A stretch of DNA of 64,000 nt, taken from Strix aluco (lineage: Eukaryota > Chordata > Aves > Strigiformes > Strigidae). Location of the stretch: NCBI RefSeq assembly GCF_031877795.1, contig NC_133935.1:81683748-81747747 (forward strand), in the 5' to 3' direction. Both the position numbers and the translations under genes were made by a program. This document shows, one piece after another, positions 1 through 10,486 of this stretch; within the stretch, counting starts at the first letter, position 1; each line of letters begins with the position of its first letter. Under the pieces are notes generated by a model, which was not told where the DNA came from, ran no database searches, and was given only the letters and a program-made list of their open reading frames with translations.

Positions 1-400
1 GCTGCCACCAATATGTGGTTATAGGTATCTGAATATGACTTTTATCCACAATGTTTCCATGTAGAGGTACTTTGCAGTCCTCTGTTGGAAGTTTTAACTG
101 CTGGTGTTGTTTCAGTATGTCATTTGTTGGCATCGGTATTGATGTCCTTTTGCCAACATCTTTTGTGTGTGTTTGGCTTCATTGACATACCCACTAAACC
201 CAGAATTCAGGCACAAACTTCTTTCGGTAAAACAAGAGCTCAGACTTCCACCATGTCTTCTCGTGGAGTCCTTGGAGTTCGACAGAACCCACTGAAGTCA
301 CCAAGTGCTTGTCTAAGTAGGGATTTGTCAGATCAAGGTTGAAATGCTTTACAATCCGACGTTTTAATGCTCTGCTTTTTTTTTTTTTTTTTCTCTGCAG
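1..400 (+). other. SEPHS1: SEPHS1 last intron (3' part)
   Basis: No SEPHS1-like coding is visible before position 401. The stretch ends in a long T-run followed by TTCTCTGCAG, a strong polypyrimidine tract and splice acceptor directly before the terminal SEPHS1 exon. It is therefore read as the end of the last intron. Confidence 0.85.
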
Positions 401-615
401 GAGGCCTCCTCATCTGTTTACCACGAGAACAGGCAGCACGTTTCTGTGCCGAGATCAAGTCTCCAAAATACGGCGAAGGTCATCAAGCATGGATTATTGG
501 CATTGTAGAGAAGGGCAACCGCACGGCCAGAATTATAGACAAACCACGAATCATTGAAGTTGCACCACAGGTGGCCACTCAGAACGTGAACCCAACGCCT
601 GGTGCCACCTCTTAA
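401..615 (+). CDS. SEPHS1: SEPHS1 terminal coding exon (selenophosphate synthetase 1)
   Basis: The exon encodes the C-terminal 71 residues plus stop (TAA at 613-615) of SEPHS1. The translation runs from [11 protein letters not shown] through [15 protein letters not shown] to [12 protein letters not shown], which I recognise as the vertebrate SEPHS1 C-terminus. The first two bases (401-402) complete a Gly codon begun in the previous exon, which lies outside the window. SEPHS1 is the selenophosphate-synthetase paralogue that lacks the selenocysteine of SEPHS2. It is cytosolic, and its exact role is less clear than that of SEPHS2. This segment belongs to the C-terminal PurM/AIR-synthase-like domain. 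Only this exon is present; the gene enters from the left. The downstream neighbour is PHYH, as in mammals. Confidence 0.97.
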
Positions 616-756
616 TATTTAGATGAAATAGCTGTTTGTTTTTAAATAGATCTATTCCTTTATCATCCTACAATTTAAAGAACTGTAAAAAGAAAAGAAA
701 ACTTGTTGTGTCTGCACATCTGGTGGCCTTAGGTCAGTTTATGAGTGGATACAATT

Positions 757-767
757 AATAAAATAAA
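757..767 (+). terminator. SEPHS1: Proximal SEPHS1 poly(A) signals
   Basis: Two overlapping AATAAA hexamers lie about 145 bases after the SEPHS1 stop and could direct a short 3' UTR form. Confidence 0.5.
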
Positions 768-1109
768 ATCCATTGCCTTTTTTTCCTGTTACATTAACTG
801 AAGATGCACCTAATCTTGAGGCAGCTTCTGAGTTGAGAATTATATTGTTATCCAATACTGTTGATTCATTTTGAATCTTTAGACACTTATCTCTTGCCGC
901 ATAGGCTCTTTTTAAAGGTGCTTTCACGTAGCACAGACATTACCAGTAGTAGTGTCGAATAGCAGTTTGTGTCCTTTCATTATATGTATATTTATCATAA
1001 GTCTAATTTTGATGCCTTGAGTGATATTCCAGGAAGGCAATAAATTGATAAGCGACACAGTGGGTATACCCAGTAGTAAGAGGGTTGCATGATTACATTC
1101 AATCTTTGA

Positions 1110-1134
1110 TTTTTTTTTTTTTTTTTTTTTTTTT
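1110..1134. repeat. Poly(T) tract
   Basis: Uninterrupted run of 25 T in the SEPHS1 3' UTR. Read on the other strand it would be an A-tail, but no retrocopy is recognisable beside it. Confidence 0.9.
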
Positions 1135-1720
1135 GTAAGGTTTAGTCTTACCAAGAGCATCAACGACCCTGGACATTGCTTGATAGTGCACTCTGTTTAA
1201 ACGAGCAAGTGCTGACTTTGCATGGAAAGCGCTTCAGAGTCGAAGGAGTCATTTTTAATTTCATTATTTGTAGACCTGACGATATTTACTGTATTATCAA
1301 TGATTGTTTTCTTTATTGATAGTAAGGAAAAATAATTCTTTTTTTTGCAATGTGATTGGATGTGCTATAGTGCAACAAAGGTTTTGCAGACCAAAAGGAG
1401 GTTACTGTATAATATTCATTTACAATTCACTATATAAATAACTACACAAATAATTTTTAAATATAATCAAACTAAAATAAACCTCTGTTCTGTGGATGGT
1501 AGTGTTTAATACATTTTATATTTTGTATAGTGATTACAAGCCTTTTTTGTTTCTTTAAAATCAGCAGCTGTTTAGTATAATTCTTAGTATTATTTTGTTC
1601 TTTGCTCAGATACATTTTTCTGCACGCTTTTGTGATCTGTGTTTAAAATCTACATTGCCAACATTGCAGCTTGAACTTAAGCTTGTTATTCAAAATAAAT
1701 ATTTAATTTTTTTTTATTGC

Positions 1721-4700
1721 TCTTGTATAAGTGCATGAACTTTTTTGATTCCTAGCTGAATTACAAACTGGAAAGAGGAGAAATCCTCGGTTTTTTATTT
1801 TATTGCCACTGTAATTATGTTGATAGTCATTATTACTCCTTTGATCAATTCTGCAAGCTGTGATGTCCAGTGGTAATCTAGACTATCTCTGCCTGCATGC
1901 CGAAGTTGGGGGCGAGTAGGTTATCTCCAAGTATATTATCCACTTTATTTTGTTTATTTTACTTATCAGCACAAAGTATGCAACAGTTTTGAATTGTTTC
2001 CTCTGCAAGTCCTCCTGGCTGTGCCTGCTGTAAGCTAGACGAGGGTTGGTGAGCAGCCCGCTGAGTGGAACGGATGCGGAAGCCCATCTTTTCCCCGACA
2101 GCGCGGTAAGCTGCTGCCCGCCTGCAGCGGGCTCGCTGCTAGCTCTGCTCTGCCGAGACACCGTGCGGTTCTTCTGCTGAACGGGACTGAGCGAGCTTCA
2201 CAGAACCAGCTCTTTTTAAGCTTTTCCCAGATTGTGGAATTTGCTCCTCGATATTCAGACCAGGAAAAAGAAAATCTTGGATAATCGTTACTGCTACCAG
2301 CACGAATTACAAGGGCTTCTGTCTATGAAAAATGAGTCACTAGAGATGAACCAGTCTTGTGCATCATGCAAGGGATAAATTTCCAGTTTTGCTCCTAATG
2401 AAGACTCTGGCACAACAAAACTTGGCTCATCTTTTTTCTACTCAGCAGTGTTCTCAGACACCTTTTGCAAAGCTAGAATTTCTTTTTCTCCCCTCCTTGT
2501 GAGTAGCCTAAACCCTGCAGAACCTCACATTCCTTTTCTTGGAGAAGTCTGCAAGTTGCGTGTTCACCACAAAACCTCAAAGCAGTAACTGAGTTTTTGA
2601 CTTTGCTTTGGGGAGAAAAAAAAGGTAGGTTTTCTACAGCACTTCTGAAAATAAAGCATCAAAAACCAGTTGTCTGTGCAAAAAATACCGATTTAATTCC
2701 TTATTTTTCTGCCGTTTTGTGAAGTTTATTCTATATCCTGATTCAAAACCATGGAGCTGGTTTGTTCATTTTCTTTATGGTCATGACAAGACTGTCATTA
2801 CATAGGTTATTTCGTTAGATTAAAAAACCACCTAAACTAGACCAAATGCATGCAAAGCAGTTGAGCACTGCCGTGTGAAAGTACCTGTTACAAAGATCTG
2901 TCATCTTAAACTGGCACTCGATGTGTGGAAGGTAGATACTGGGGTTTTTTTCACTTGTTATGTTGGTTAGTTCATCAGCCAGGTGTGAAACCAACACCTC
3001 TCCTTCCCTGGATGTGCCTTGAATGGTAGAAGGTTCCTCATTAAGGGGAAGGGTGTGCGGAGGAAGGCTGCTTAGCCGGCAAGGTGAGTGGAAATGGAGA
3101 CCCATCGTGCCAACCTTTCATGCAAGAGCAGTTTTCGTCTGGACTCTGGGAGGAAGACTTCCCTTTGCAGCTGCAGAACTGGCTGTGAGCACAACCCTTC
3201 CCCGGTGAGCTGACCGTAGAAGTCTCTCCTGATGGTTTCCTGATGGCTGGAATTTACATCCCCAAGTGCTTCCTGGCTCGGGCTGCTGAAATGTGCAGCT
3301 GAGTGGGTAATTATGGAATTGGGAAGTCCTCTGTTAGCATCACCTGATCAGCTGAGAATGGTGACTTGCGATTTGTTTTGCTAAATAAGAGATTGTAGAT
3401 GACATAAGCTGTAGGAGGGTATATTGTACTGGGCTAGCAAGTCCTAAATCCTGCACCTAACAATCTGCTTTTAATCAGATTTTTTTGAGATGCTGGCATC
3501 AAAAAGCTAGGAGAAAGCAACAACAGACAGTTGGTTTTGTTAGCTATGTCATTTACCCAAGTGTACTGTCGTTTGTGTACACAGGTACCTCTGCATTGCA
3601 GCAACTTCCATCCCTCAGTCTGTGTGAGAGGCTGCTTGTAAAACTCCATCGAAGTTGTGAGAAGAGATTAAAAAGAAAGACTTTAATAATTGGAATATTC
3701 ACTAGCCTAATCAGTTTGCTTAGTAGCATATATTCTGGAAACACTGGTATCTGTTATGACTCTTTAATATATTGGTTTCCTCAGCCTTTTGCTTTTCCCC
3801 CTGCATCAGGGAAAAATAACAGTTAAAATTATTTGTGGTGGTATATAAAGTCAGAATGGTTTTGTCTTTTTTTTTTTTTTAAGGTATTGTTTTGATTACA
3901 TGTTTTGCTAGAAATTCAGAACTGACCCTTTTCTACTTAGGAGAGATGACACAAATTAGTGTGAACACTGCAGTGAGAGGGCAGCAAACCTGAGTGTGGG
4001 GGGAATGGATGGGCAAGGTGGCCAATACTTACTGTTTTACTGATTTTTTTTTTTTTTTTTTTTTTTCTTTCCCTTCTTCTTCTTCTTCACTGAATGTCTG
4101 GCTAACAGTTGGGAAGTCACCTTCTGGGTGTACATCCGCATGCTGACCACAAGATGTGATTTGGCAACCTCTGTGGCTGGTGCTTGGAGAGGGGAAAGGT
4201 AATAAAATATCCTCGTATTCAACTTCTGGATAGGTGTTTTTCCCAGGCTGGGTGGGAAGGGGATCCCTTTGGGGAGCTGTAGGACCTCAACAAGAGCAAT
4301 GGCTCTGTGAAGGAGACTTCTGCATATCAGCTCCCTAACTGCTGAGGTCAGCTGGCATTGCAGGAGCCAGCCTTGAAAGGAAGAGCTTGGGGTTTTTTAA
4401 GCTCTTAGTGCTCAGAGCTGGCTGCGATGGAACCAGCTGTCTCTGGTACTTCTGAAGGCATCTGTGTCTTTAGGAGCGGGTGGGCACCCACGGCTCAGAA
4501 GTTAGGGACAGCTGTAGCCTCAAGACCCTGTTTCTCATGGCAAAAAGCCAGGCTGCAGTGCCTCAGTAGGTGGGTAGGGGTTGCCCAAAGCTTGAAATTC
4601 AGCAGAAGCCAGGAACTAGAGACAGGACTTTTGTGGAAGGCAATGCTGTTCAGTTTATCTCTGGACACACCATGTGCCCTCCACATGGAGGATTTCTTCC

Positions 4701-5149
4701 AAGTGTGTCTAAACTAGCTTTAACCTGGCTTGCTCTGATTCCAGCAGCGGCAGTTTAGGTTCAGCACTTCAGCACAGGCTTTGCTGCTCCAGACTCTGAT
4801 TCCAGCTATGTACCTCGTTGCCTGCCCCATCTCCAGACCATGACACTACATCTTTCCTTCTGTCACCCAAGACATATTTAAGCTAATGCTGATATTCCAA
4901 CCAGGGCTGTTTTCTGCTTTTGCTTGCAATGTTGACGTATTTTCTGTTGTATTTTTTTAAGGCATGAAAAAGCTCTTATCCCCCATCTCCAACCTTCAGA
5001 GAGGGGGAAATAGACCAGAAAAATGGTCCTGGTATTTCTAAGGTAAAATAGATTTGTGTTCAGATGCACATTCCTTATTGTAGTAGGTCAGTTGGGGATG
5101 CTCCTACCACCATAGCTGCACTTGCAGAATAATTTGGTTTGGGACAGAT
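1721..5149. other. Intergenic region, no gene recognised
   Basis: Only short ORFs without recognisable domains are present. The stretch holds a small CpG-rich patch (2029-2190), a 23-base T tract at 4044-4066, and otherwise ordinary AT-rich sequence downstream of SEPHS1. Confidence 0.6.
2029..2190. other. Isolated CpG-rich patch with small hairpin
   Basis: CpG density rises sharply against the flanks. A perfect 6-bp stem GCCCGC (2116-2121) pairs with GCGGGC (2127-2132) around a 5-base loop. No coding frame or known repeat is recognised. It could be a decayed GC-rich element or a minor regulatory site. Confidence 0.35.
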
Positions 5150-6690
5150 GTCTTGCAGTCTCCTGGTCCAAAGCAGGGACAACCCTGAGGTCACATTAGG
5201 TTGCTCAGGCCTGCGTGCAGTCAGGTTTTGAATATCTTCAAGGACAGAAATTTCAGTCTTTCTGCACTCCCTGTTTCAGTGTTTGGTCATCCCCATTCTG
5301 CAGAATTTTCTCTTTATATCCAACGGGATTTTGTCTTGCTGCAGTTTGTGCCTGTTGTCTCCTACTCTTCCTGGAAGTTTACAGCAAAATTTTGGCTGTC
5401 TTCTCTATCTCCCCCGTTAGATACTTGCAGACAGCTGTAGGATCTCCCTGGAGCCTTCTTTTCAAGCTGAGCTATTTTCTCAGCCTTTCCTTGTGCATCA
5501 TGTGCTTCAGCCCCTCGTTTTAGTGGCTCTCCACTGAACTCACTCCAGGATGTCAGTGTCTGTGCTGAGGATCCCAAAACTAGACACGGTGTCTAGGAGA
5601 ACTTCCCTTGACCCAGCACAGGGTCAGCCCTTTTCATTACAAGCACACACTGCTCGCTCATATTCAACTTGTTCGTCGAGTCCTTTCCTGCAAAGCAGCT
5701 TTGCAGGCAGCAGGACCCAGCTTGTCCAGCAGCACAGGGTTACTCTGTGCAGGTATGGCACTCCGCCTCTGCTGAGGTGCCAGGGGTTCCTGCCACCCTG
5801 CCTGCTGAGGTCCCTGCCAGCGGCAGCCCTGCTCTCCAGGTCAGGACTGCCTCCCCAGCTTGGTGCCATCAGCCAGCTTCCTGTCCAGGGCAGGAACACG
5901 GAGCTACACCAGCATTGGTTCTGCTCCCAAACACTGAGGGGATGCCATCGGTAACCAACTGCACTTCATACTGCTGATCACAGCCCTTTAAGCCAGGCAG
6001 TTCAGCCAGTTTTCCACCCACGTTACAGTCCGCCTGTCCCAAGAAGGCAAAAGCCTTCCAAGGTCAAGGTGTAGGTGCACATTGCCCTACCCTGGTCTAC
6101 AGAGCCATTCCATCACAAGGCGAGGAGGTTGGCCAGGCCCAGTTTGCCTTTGGTAAATCCATGCTGGCTGTTTCCAGTCATCTTGTCCTTGGTGTACGTG
6201 GACACAGCAAATCCAGGAGGGCTTAATCCATAATTTTGGAGACTGAGGTCCCCTCATCCTTTTTTTTGTCCTTTGTGAAGTCAGGTACAGCATTTGCCGC
6301 CTTCCAGTCATCAGGAACCTCTCCTGGCACCAGGAGAGAGAGCAGCTATGCAGTCACGTTGGCTCCTACAGATAAATCCCACACAGTCCCATGGACTTGA
6401 AAATGCCCAGTGTGCTCCAGTGGTCTCCAGTTCAGCCTTCTGCAGTGGGGGTGATCTCTGCGGCCCCAGACCTCACTGCTCAGCACAGGAAAGCTGAGAA
6501 CAGACTGTGCCAGCAAAGCCCAAGGCAGAAAAGTCATTGAGACCCTTGACCTTTTCCATGTCCTTTGTCACTATGTCCCCCTGCTTTGTTCTCCATTGGG
6601 TCCACATTTTCCTTTGCCTCCATTTTGCTGCTAATGTAGCTGTAGAAGCCCTTCTTAAATCTTAGTGATGAGAAATGAACCTGTGCGTTG
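5150..6690 (-). mobile_element. CR1 LINE fragment, old, antisense
   Basis: On the minus strand the segment begins near 6690 with a frame reading KKGFYSYISSKMEAKENV, which resembles the conserved CR1 ORF2 region upstream of the reverse transcriptase fingers. It then runs through broken RT-derived sequence to about 5150, where phrases typical of older CR1 3' regions appear (around 5165-5250 and 5340-5370). Multiple stops and frameshifts show that it is an ancient, inactive copy. The exact subfamily and ends need a repeat library. Confidence 0.7.
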
Positions 6691-9089
6691 GTGGTGGATT
6701 TTGTTTCTGTTCTTGTTTTTGTCTCATCTACATCTGTTTTCTCTGGCATCTAAGTTAAAAAAGCTAATTTTGCTGAGTTGGAGCAGCTGTCACTTCCCAC
6801 CACAGTAAATTAAGCTTTCAGAAGACCTCATCTTTGGAATTACAGTTCTGATCATAATGTGGATTTTAATAGTCAATTGAGATGCTTATTAAATTATAAC
6901 ACTGTGCATTAGGACCATTCCTGTACTACTGGAGAAATCTTGATCGTTTAATTTTTATTAGTTTTGTGATTTAATGAACAGAAAACATTAAAACTAAAAG
7001 CCAAATGCAAAACAGCTGTATAAAAATGTTCTATAAAATTCAGGAAACTGACAGATATAGCTGTAAAAATACTTTGCAAAGACACAGCCCCTCTTAAATG
7101 CCATTAATTTTAATAAAAAGATGAATGCCACCATCATTTTCTTAAGGAATAAAATCTCTCCCTCCTTTTCTTTTGCTAGGTTCGTGGGATTCAGTCTGTA
7201 CTTTAGTGAAGCTTATCAACAGATTTGAAAATTCTTCATTCTGGACTGTTTAGGGTTTGTTTTGGGTGTTTTTTTAAATAAAAATCAGATTAAGATGCAA
7301 AGGACAGGTTTTTCATATGTGTCCACAACCAGCCGTTGTGCCATTGATGTCACTGCGTGGTTCTCAGCACCACAGCCTGGAGTGGTGTCAGCAATGCCTG
7401 AGGTTAATCTTCAGTTGTATTAAAGTTTGATCGTGGACTGTATTAGCGTGAGGGTACAAATAAAGGGCAGTCATCTCGACCACCCACTCCTCCGTGCCAA
7501 GGTGGATGAGGTAGCCTCAACCATTTTGGGATGTAATATAAGCTGGTGTAGTGACATGGGAGTTACTGCACAAACCAGTATTACTGGGTATTACAGGTAG
7601 TGTTAGCAAGATTATCAGAAAAACAGTAAGTAAAAAGAAATAATTATATTCAACGCATAGAGAGATTAGTTTTTTGAGGCTTCTCTTGTTTAAAAATGCA
7701 TATATATATGGATGTAAGTGTCTATTATTGTATGTATAAAAGCATCTTAGTTCTCAAACTCCTAAATCAGGATAGCAAAATCACTAACTAATTTTTGTTT
7801 ATTTTTTTCAGATATGAAAGACACCTTTGCATAAGATGCTGTCAAACACATACCAGGAAAAAATATCTACGTTGCAAACAGGTCCATGTCAGAATTGATA
7901 TGTTTAATATTGTTCTGCTTTATCTTTTCAATGGAACTCTCACCTGAATTTTGAAACAGCTGAAGATTTATTGAAGTTCCTGTTTCAGTTTGGTTTGTGA
8001 AGGCAGTTGCAGCATATATCTGAATTATAAATAGACCTTTCAGTGCAGTAATAATTAGGAATTCAGTAATAAAACTGTTACTCTAGTTGTCTTTTTTTTT
8101 TTTGCTTTCCCTTACCCCTCACTTGAATTTGATTTGAGGGACTTTCACTAACTTTCTGTTTACCTATGACTAAGAGTTTTCCTGTAGCTAAGGAGTCAAA
8201 GGTCTGATTTTGTTGGCAATGAAGGGCTGGGTGCTGTCACTGCTGCTGCTTGTTGTCCCTTCATAGTGTCTGTACGCTTGCCTCTGTGACTACAAAAAAT
8301 GGTTTTGAGGTTGGTTTTTTTTTTTATTCTGGCTTCCTAACTTTGTTTGTCTTACTTTTGTGAACAGCCCATGTTTTGTTGTAGCCCCCAAAGGGAGTGA
8401 CTCTGCTGAGCATACATGGAACCACTGACCATGAGAGCCAGAAACAGGAATGCACCCCAGTCCAGGCAGCTGCCACAGATGGAGTATGTAAACCTGCTCT
8501 GGTACTTAAATCACTGGGAGTTTTGCCACAGAGTTTTAAAGGGAATCAGCTTTTAGGATATGGGTTAAGTTCGGAAGCACTGCCTATTCATGTGGTGGCA
8601 TCTGTTTATCTGTAGCACTAACATGAAGCTCAGTATTTTGACAGCTGAGGTTTCAATCCATCAACATGTCATCTCATTCCAGCAAAACCTATTGCAGAGT
8701 GGAGTTAAGCTTCCTAAAGTGGCTGCGATGCGGAGTTTTGGTGCATGCCCTATCATCATGAGACTGCCTGGAACAACAGGGGACTTACTCTTGATGGTGC
8801 TTTTCTGGGAGCAGGGCTGGCTGGATTGCTCGCCAAGGAGGGTTATGAACAAACCGGCAGGTGTGAAGATCTATTTGCATATGTTGGGTTGGCAAAATAA
8901 TGTAAATTCTTAGCATAGTTTCCTTCCAGTCCTGCTGTCCAGCTTGTATTATTGCAGTGTATTTGTTACTGGGTTTGCTGCCCTCAGTTCACCACTCCTC
9001 TCTGCTCTCACGGCTTTCTCATCCACATCCCCAACTTCTCCATCTCCTGAGAGAGTAGGTGGGAGAGCAGCCTGCAAGGCTGGGCCTGG
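6691..9089. other. Intergenic region, no gene recognised
   Basis: AT-rich sequence lies between the old CR1 and the start of the duplicated block. I see short ORFs only, none with a recognisable domain, and no further repeat that I can name. Confidence 0.5.
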
Positions 9090-10234
9090 AGCAGGCAGCA
9101 TGCTGCCTTCATCCCACCTTCATCCTCCTCAGAGCTTTTACTTCTGTCCCCAACTCCCTGGCCTGGCCTGGTCAGAGATGAATCCCCTTCACCCAGGAAA
9201 AGGGATAAGATGAAGAACAGCAAATTCCAGCGGGAGACACCCCACCTTACAGCAGCATCTGCTTCATGGCGTAGGGCTTGAAGGATGAACTGTCACATCA
9301 ACGGCACGAGCTAGTCCCAACTGTGACAGAGGGGACCTGAAGTCCACTTTGCAGAGGTGGTGAGGCTCTACAGCGCAGTGGCAATGGGGACATGGGCAAA
9401 GATGATGAAAATTGTCTTCTCAACTGTACTGCAGGTCTTAGTTATGGGGCTGTTTTCAGTCTCTTAGTATTCTTCACCTCAAATGTGTCACTTGATGCAC
9501 TCATGGTGTTAATTAAGGCAGGTGAGAGTGTGCTGACAGTATATATCAAATATACCACTTTTAATCATATCCCAGTTTCAGAGGAATACCAAGCCTCTAC
9601 AGATTTTTTGCAACCTCTATTTGCAGCTGCTCTCTTTTTTTTATGCTTCTTCCTCCTCTTCCTACCCAAGTTTTCCCCTCTGGGCTTTTTTTTCCTCCCC
9701 TCCTACCTCTCCCACCCCCAGGTGCTGCACTGGGAATCTTTTTGCTCCTTCCCTTCTTTTCTTACTCAAAATCACCAGCACTGTCCCAGAAGGTTGGACA
9801 GAAGGGCCACCCAGCACAATACCCTGCCTCAGGTGCAGATTTGATGCAGTCGGAAGACATCCTCAGATCTCTGTCAGTGCAAATGAGGTACTTAGGAAAC
9901 ACCCTCTGAATCCACTCTGGGGTGACAGTGGGGCCATAAAAATTTCTCCAAAGATGATTCATGAAGGGTTGAGGCAAGCTGTGACAGTCTCCTTAGAGAC
10001 AGAAGATAAAGAAAATATCTGTGCTGGCCTCGGCTGTGGTCCGTGCCTGAGAGCGCCAAGCCTTGCTCTCTGCACAGGGATGATGAAATCCTTCCAGCTC
10101 AATAACTGCTGGCAGAGAAGGGGAAAAATATGGGGAGGGCGGGGGAGGAACGTGCAAAAGCATGCGCTGAGCTTTCCTCACGTAGTTCCAGGCCCTCCCA
10201 TCCGCACACCCTGCCAACCCTTGGCTCCCACAGG

Positions 10235-10379
10235 CCTTCTGCGGCCTTTCTGAGCATGCACGGCTGCTGGCGCATGTGCAGCCGAGGCAAAGGCTGCAGA
10301 GGCCGGCGGGGCCCGGCTCCTCCCGGGCTGTGTTTGTAGGGTCAGGCTGGGGACGGAGCGTGCCGGCTGCCCAGGCACG
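10235..10379 (+). promoter_or_regulatory. PHYH: PHYH promoter / 5' UTR, CpG-rich
   Basis: GC-rich, CpG-containing sequence immediately upstream of the PHYH ATG, without an obvious TATA box, as expected for a housekeeping peroxisomal enzyme. CpG density is much lower around the matching position of the pseudogene copy (before 29266). Confidence 0.55.
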
Positions 10380-10486
10380 ATGGAGCAGCTGGGGAAGCGG
10401 TCGGGGCCGGCGGCTCGGCTGGACGCCATCCTCCGACACCTCTACCCGCGCCTGGGAGCAGCCCCTGCTCTTGTATCCTTTCTGAG
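10380..10486 (+). CDS. PHYH: PHYH exon 1 (start codon, PTS2)
   Basis: ATG at 10380-10382 gives [20 protein letters not shown]; human PHYH also begins MEQL. Residues 13-21 (RLDAILRHL) fit the PTS2 consensus R-L-x5-H-L recognised by PEX7. The donor is AG|GTGGGA at 10487. The exon ends two bases into a codon, which the first base of the next exon completes as Ser. Confidence 0.88.

Larger units (their letters stand above)
616..1720 (+). other. SEPHS1: SEPHS1 3' UTR (approximate)
   Basis: AT-rich sequence follows the stop codon and contains several candidate polyadenylation signals: overlapping AATAAA at 757-762 and 762-767, another at 1476-1481, and one near 1695. The use of several 3' ends is likely but cannot be shown from sequence; the distal end is a guess. 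A 25-base T tract (1110-1134) lies inside. Confidence 0.6.

Noticed and set aside
85-342. 85-codon ORF at the left edge
   Set aside because: It lies in the last SEPHS1 intron, does not resemble SEPHS1 and has no other support.
9621-10253. 210-codon plus-strand ORF upstream of PHYH
   Set aside because: Low-complexity Phe/Ser/Pro composition from a pyrimidine-rich tract, and no open counterpart seen in unit B.
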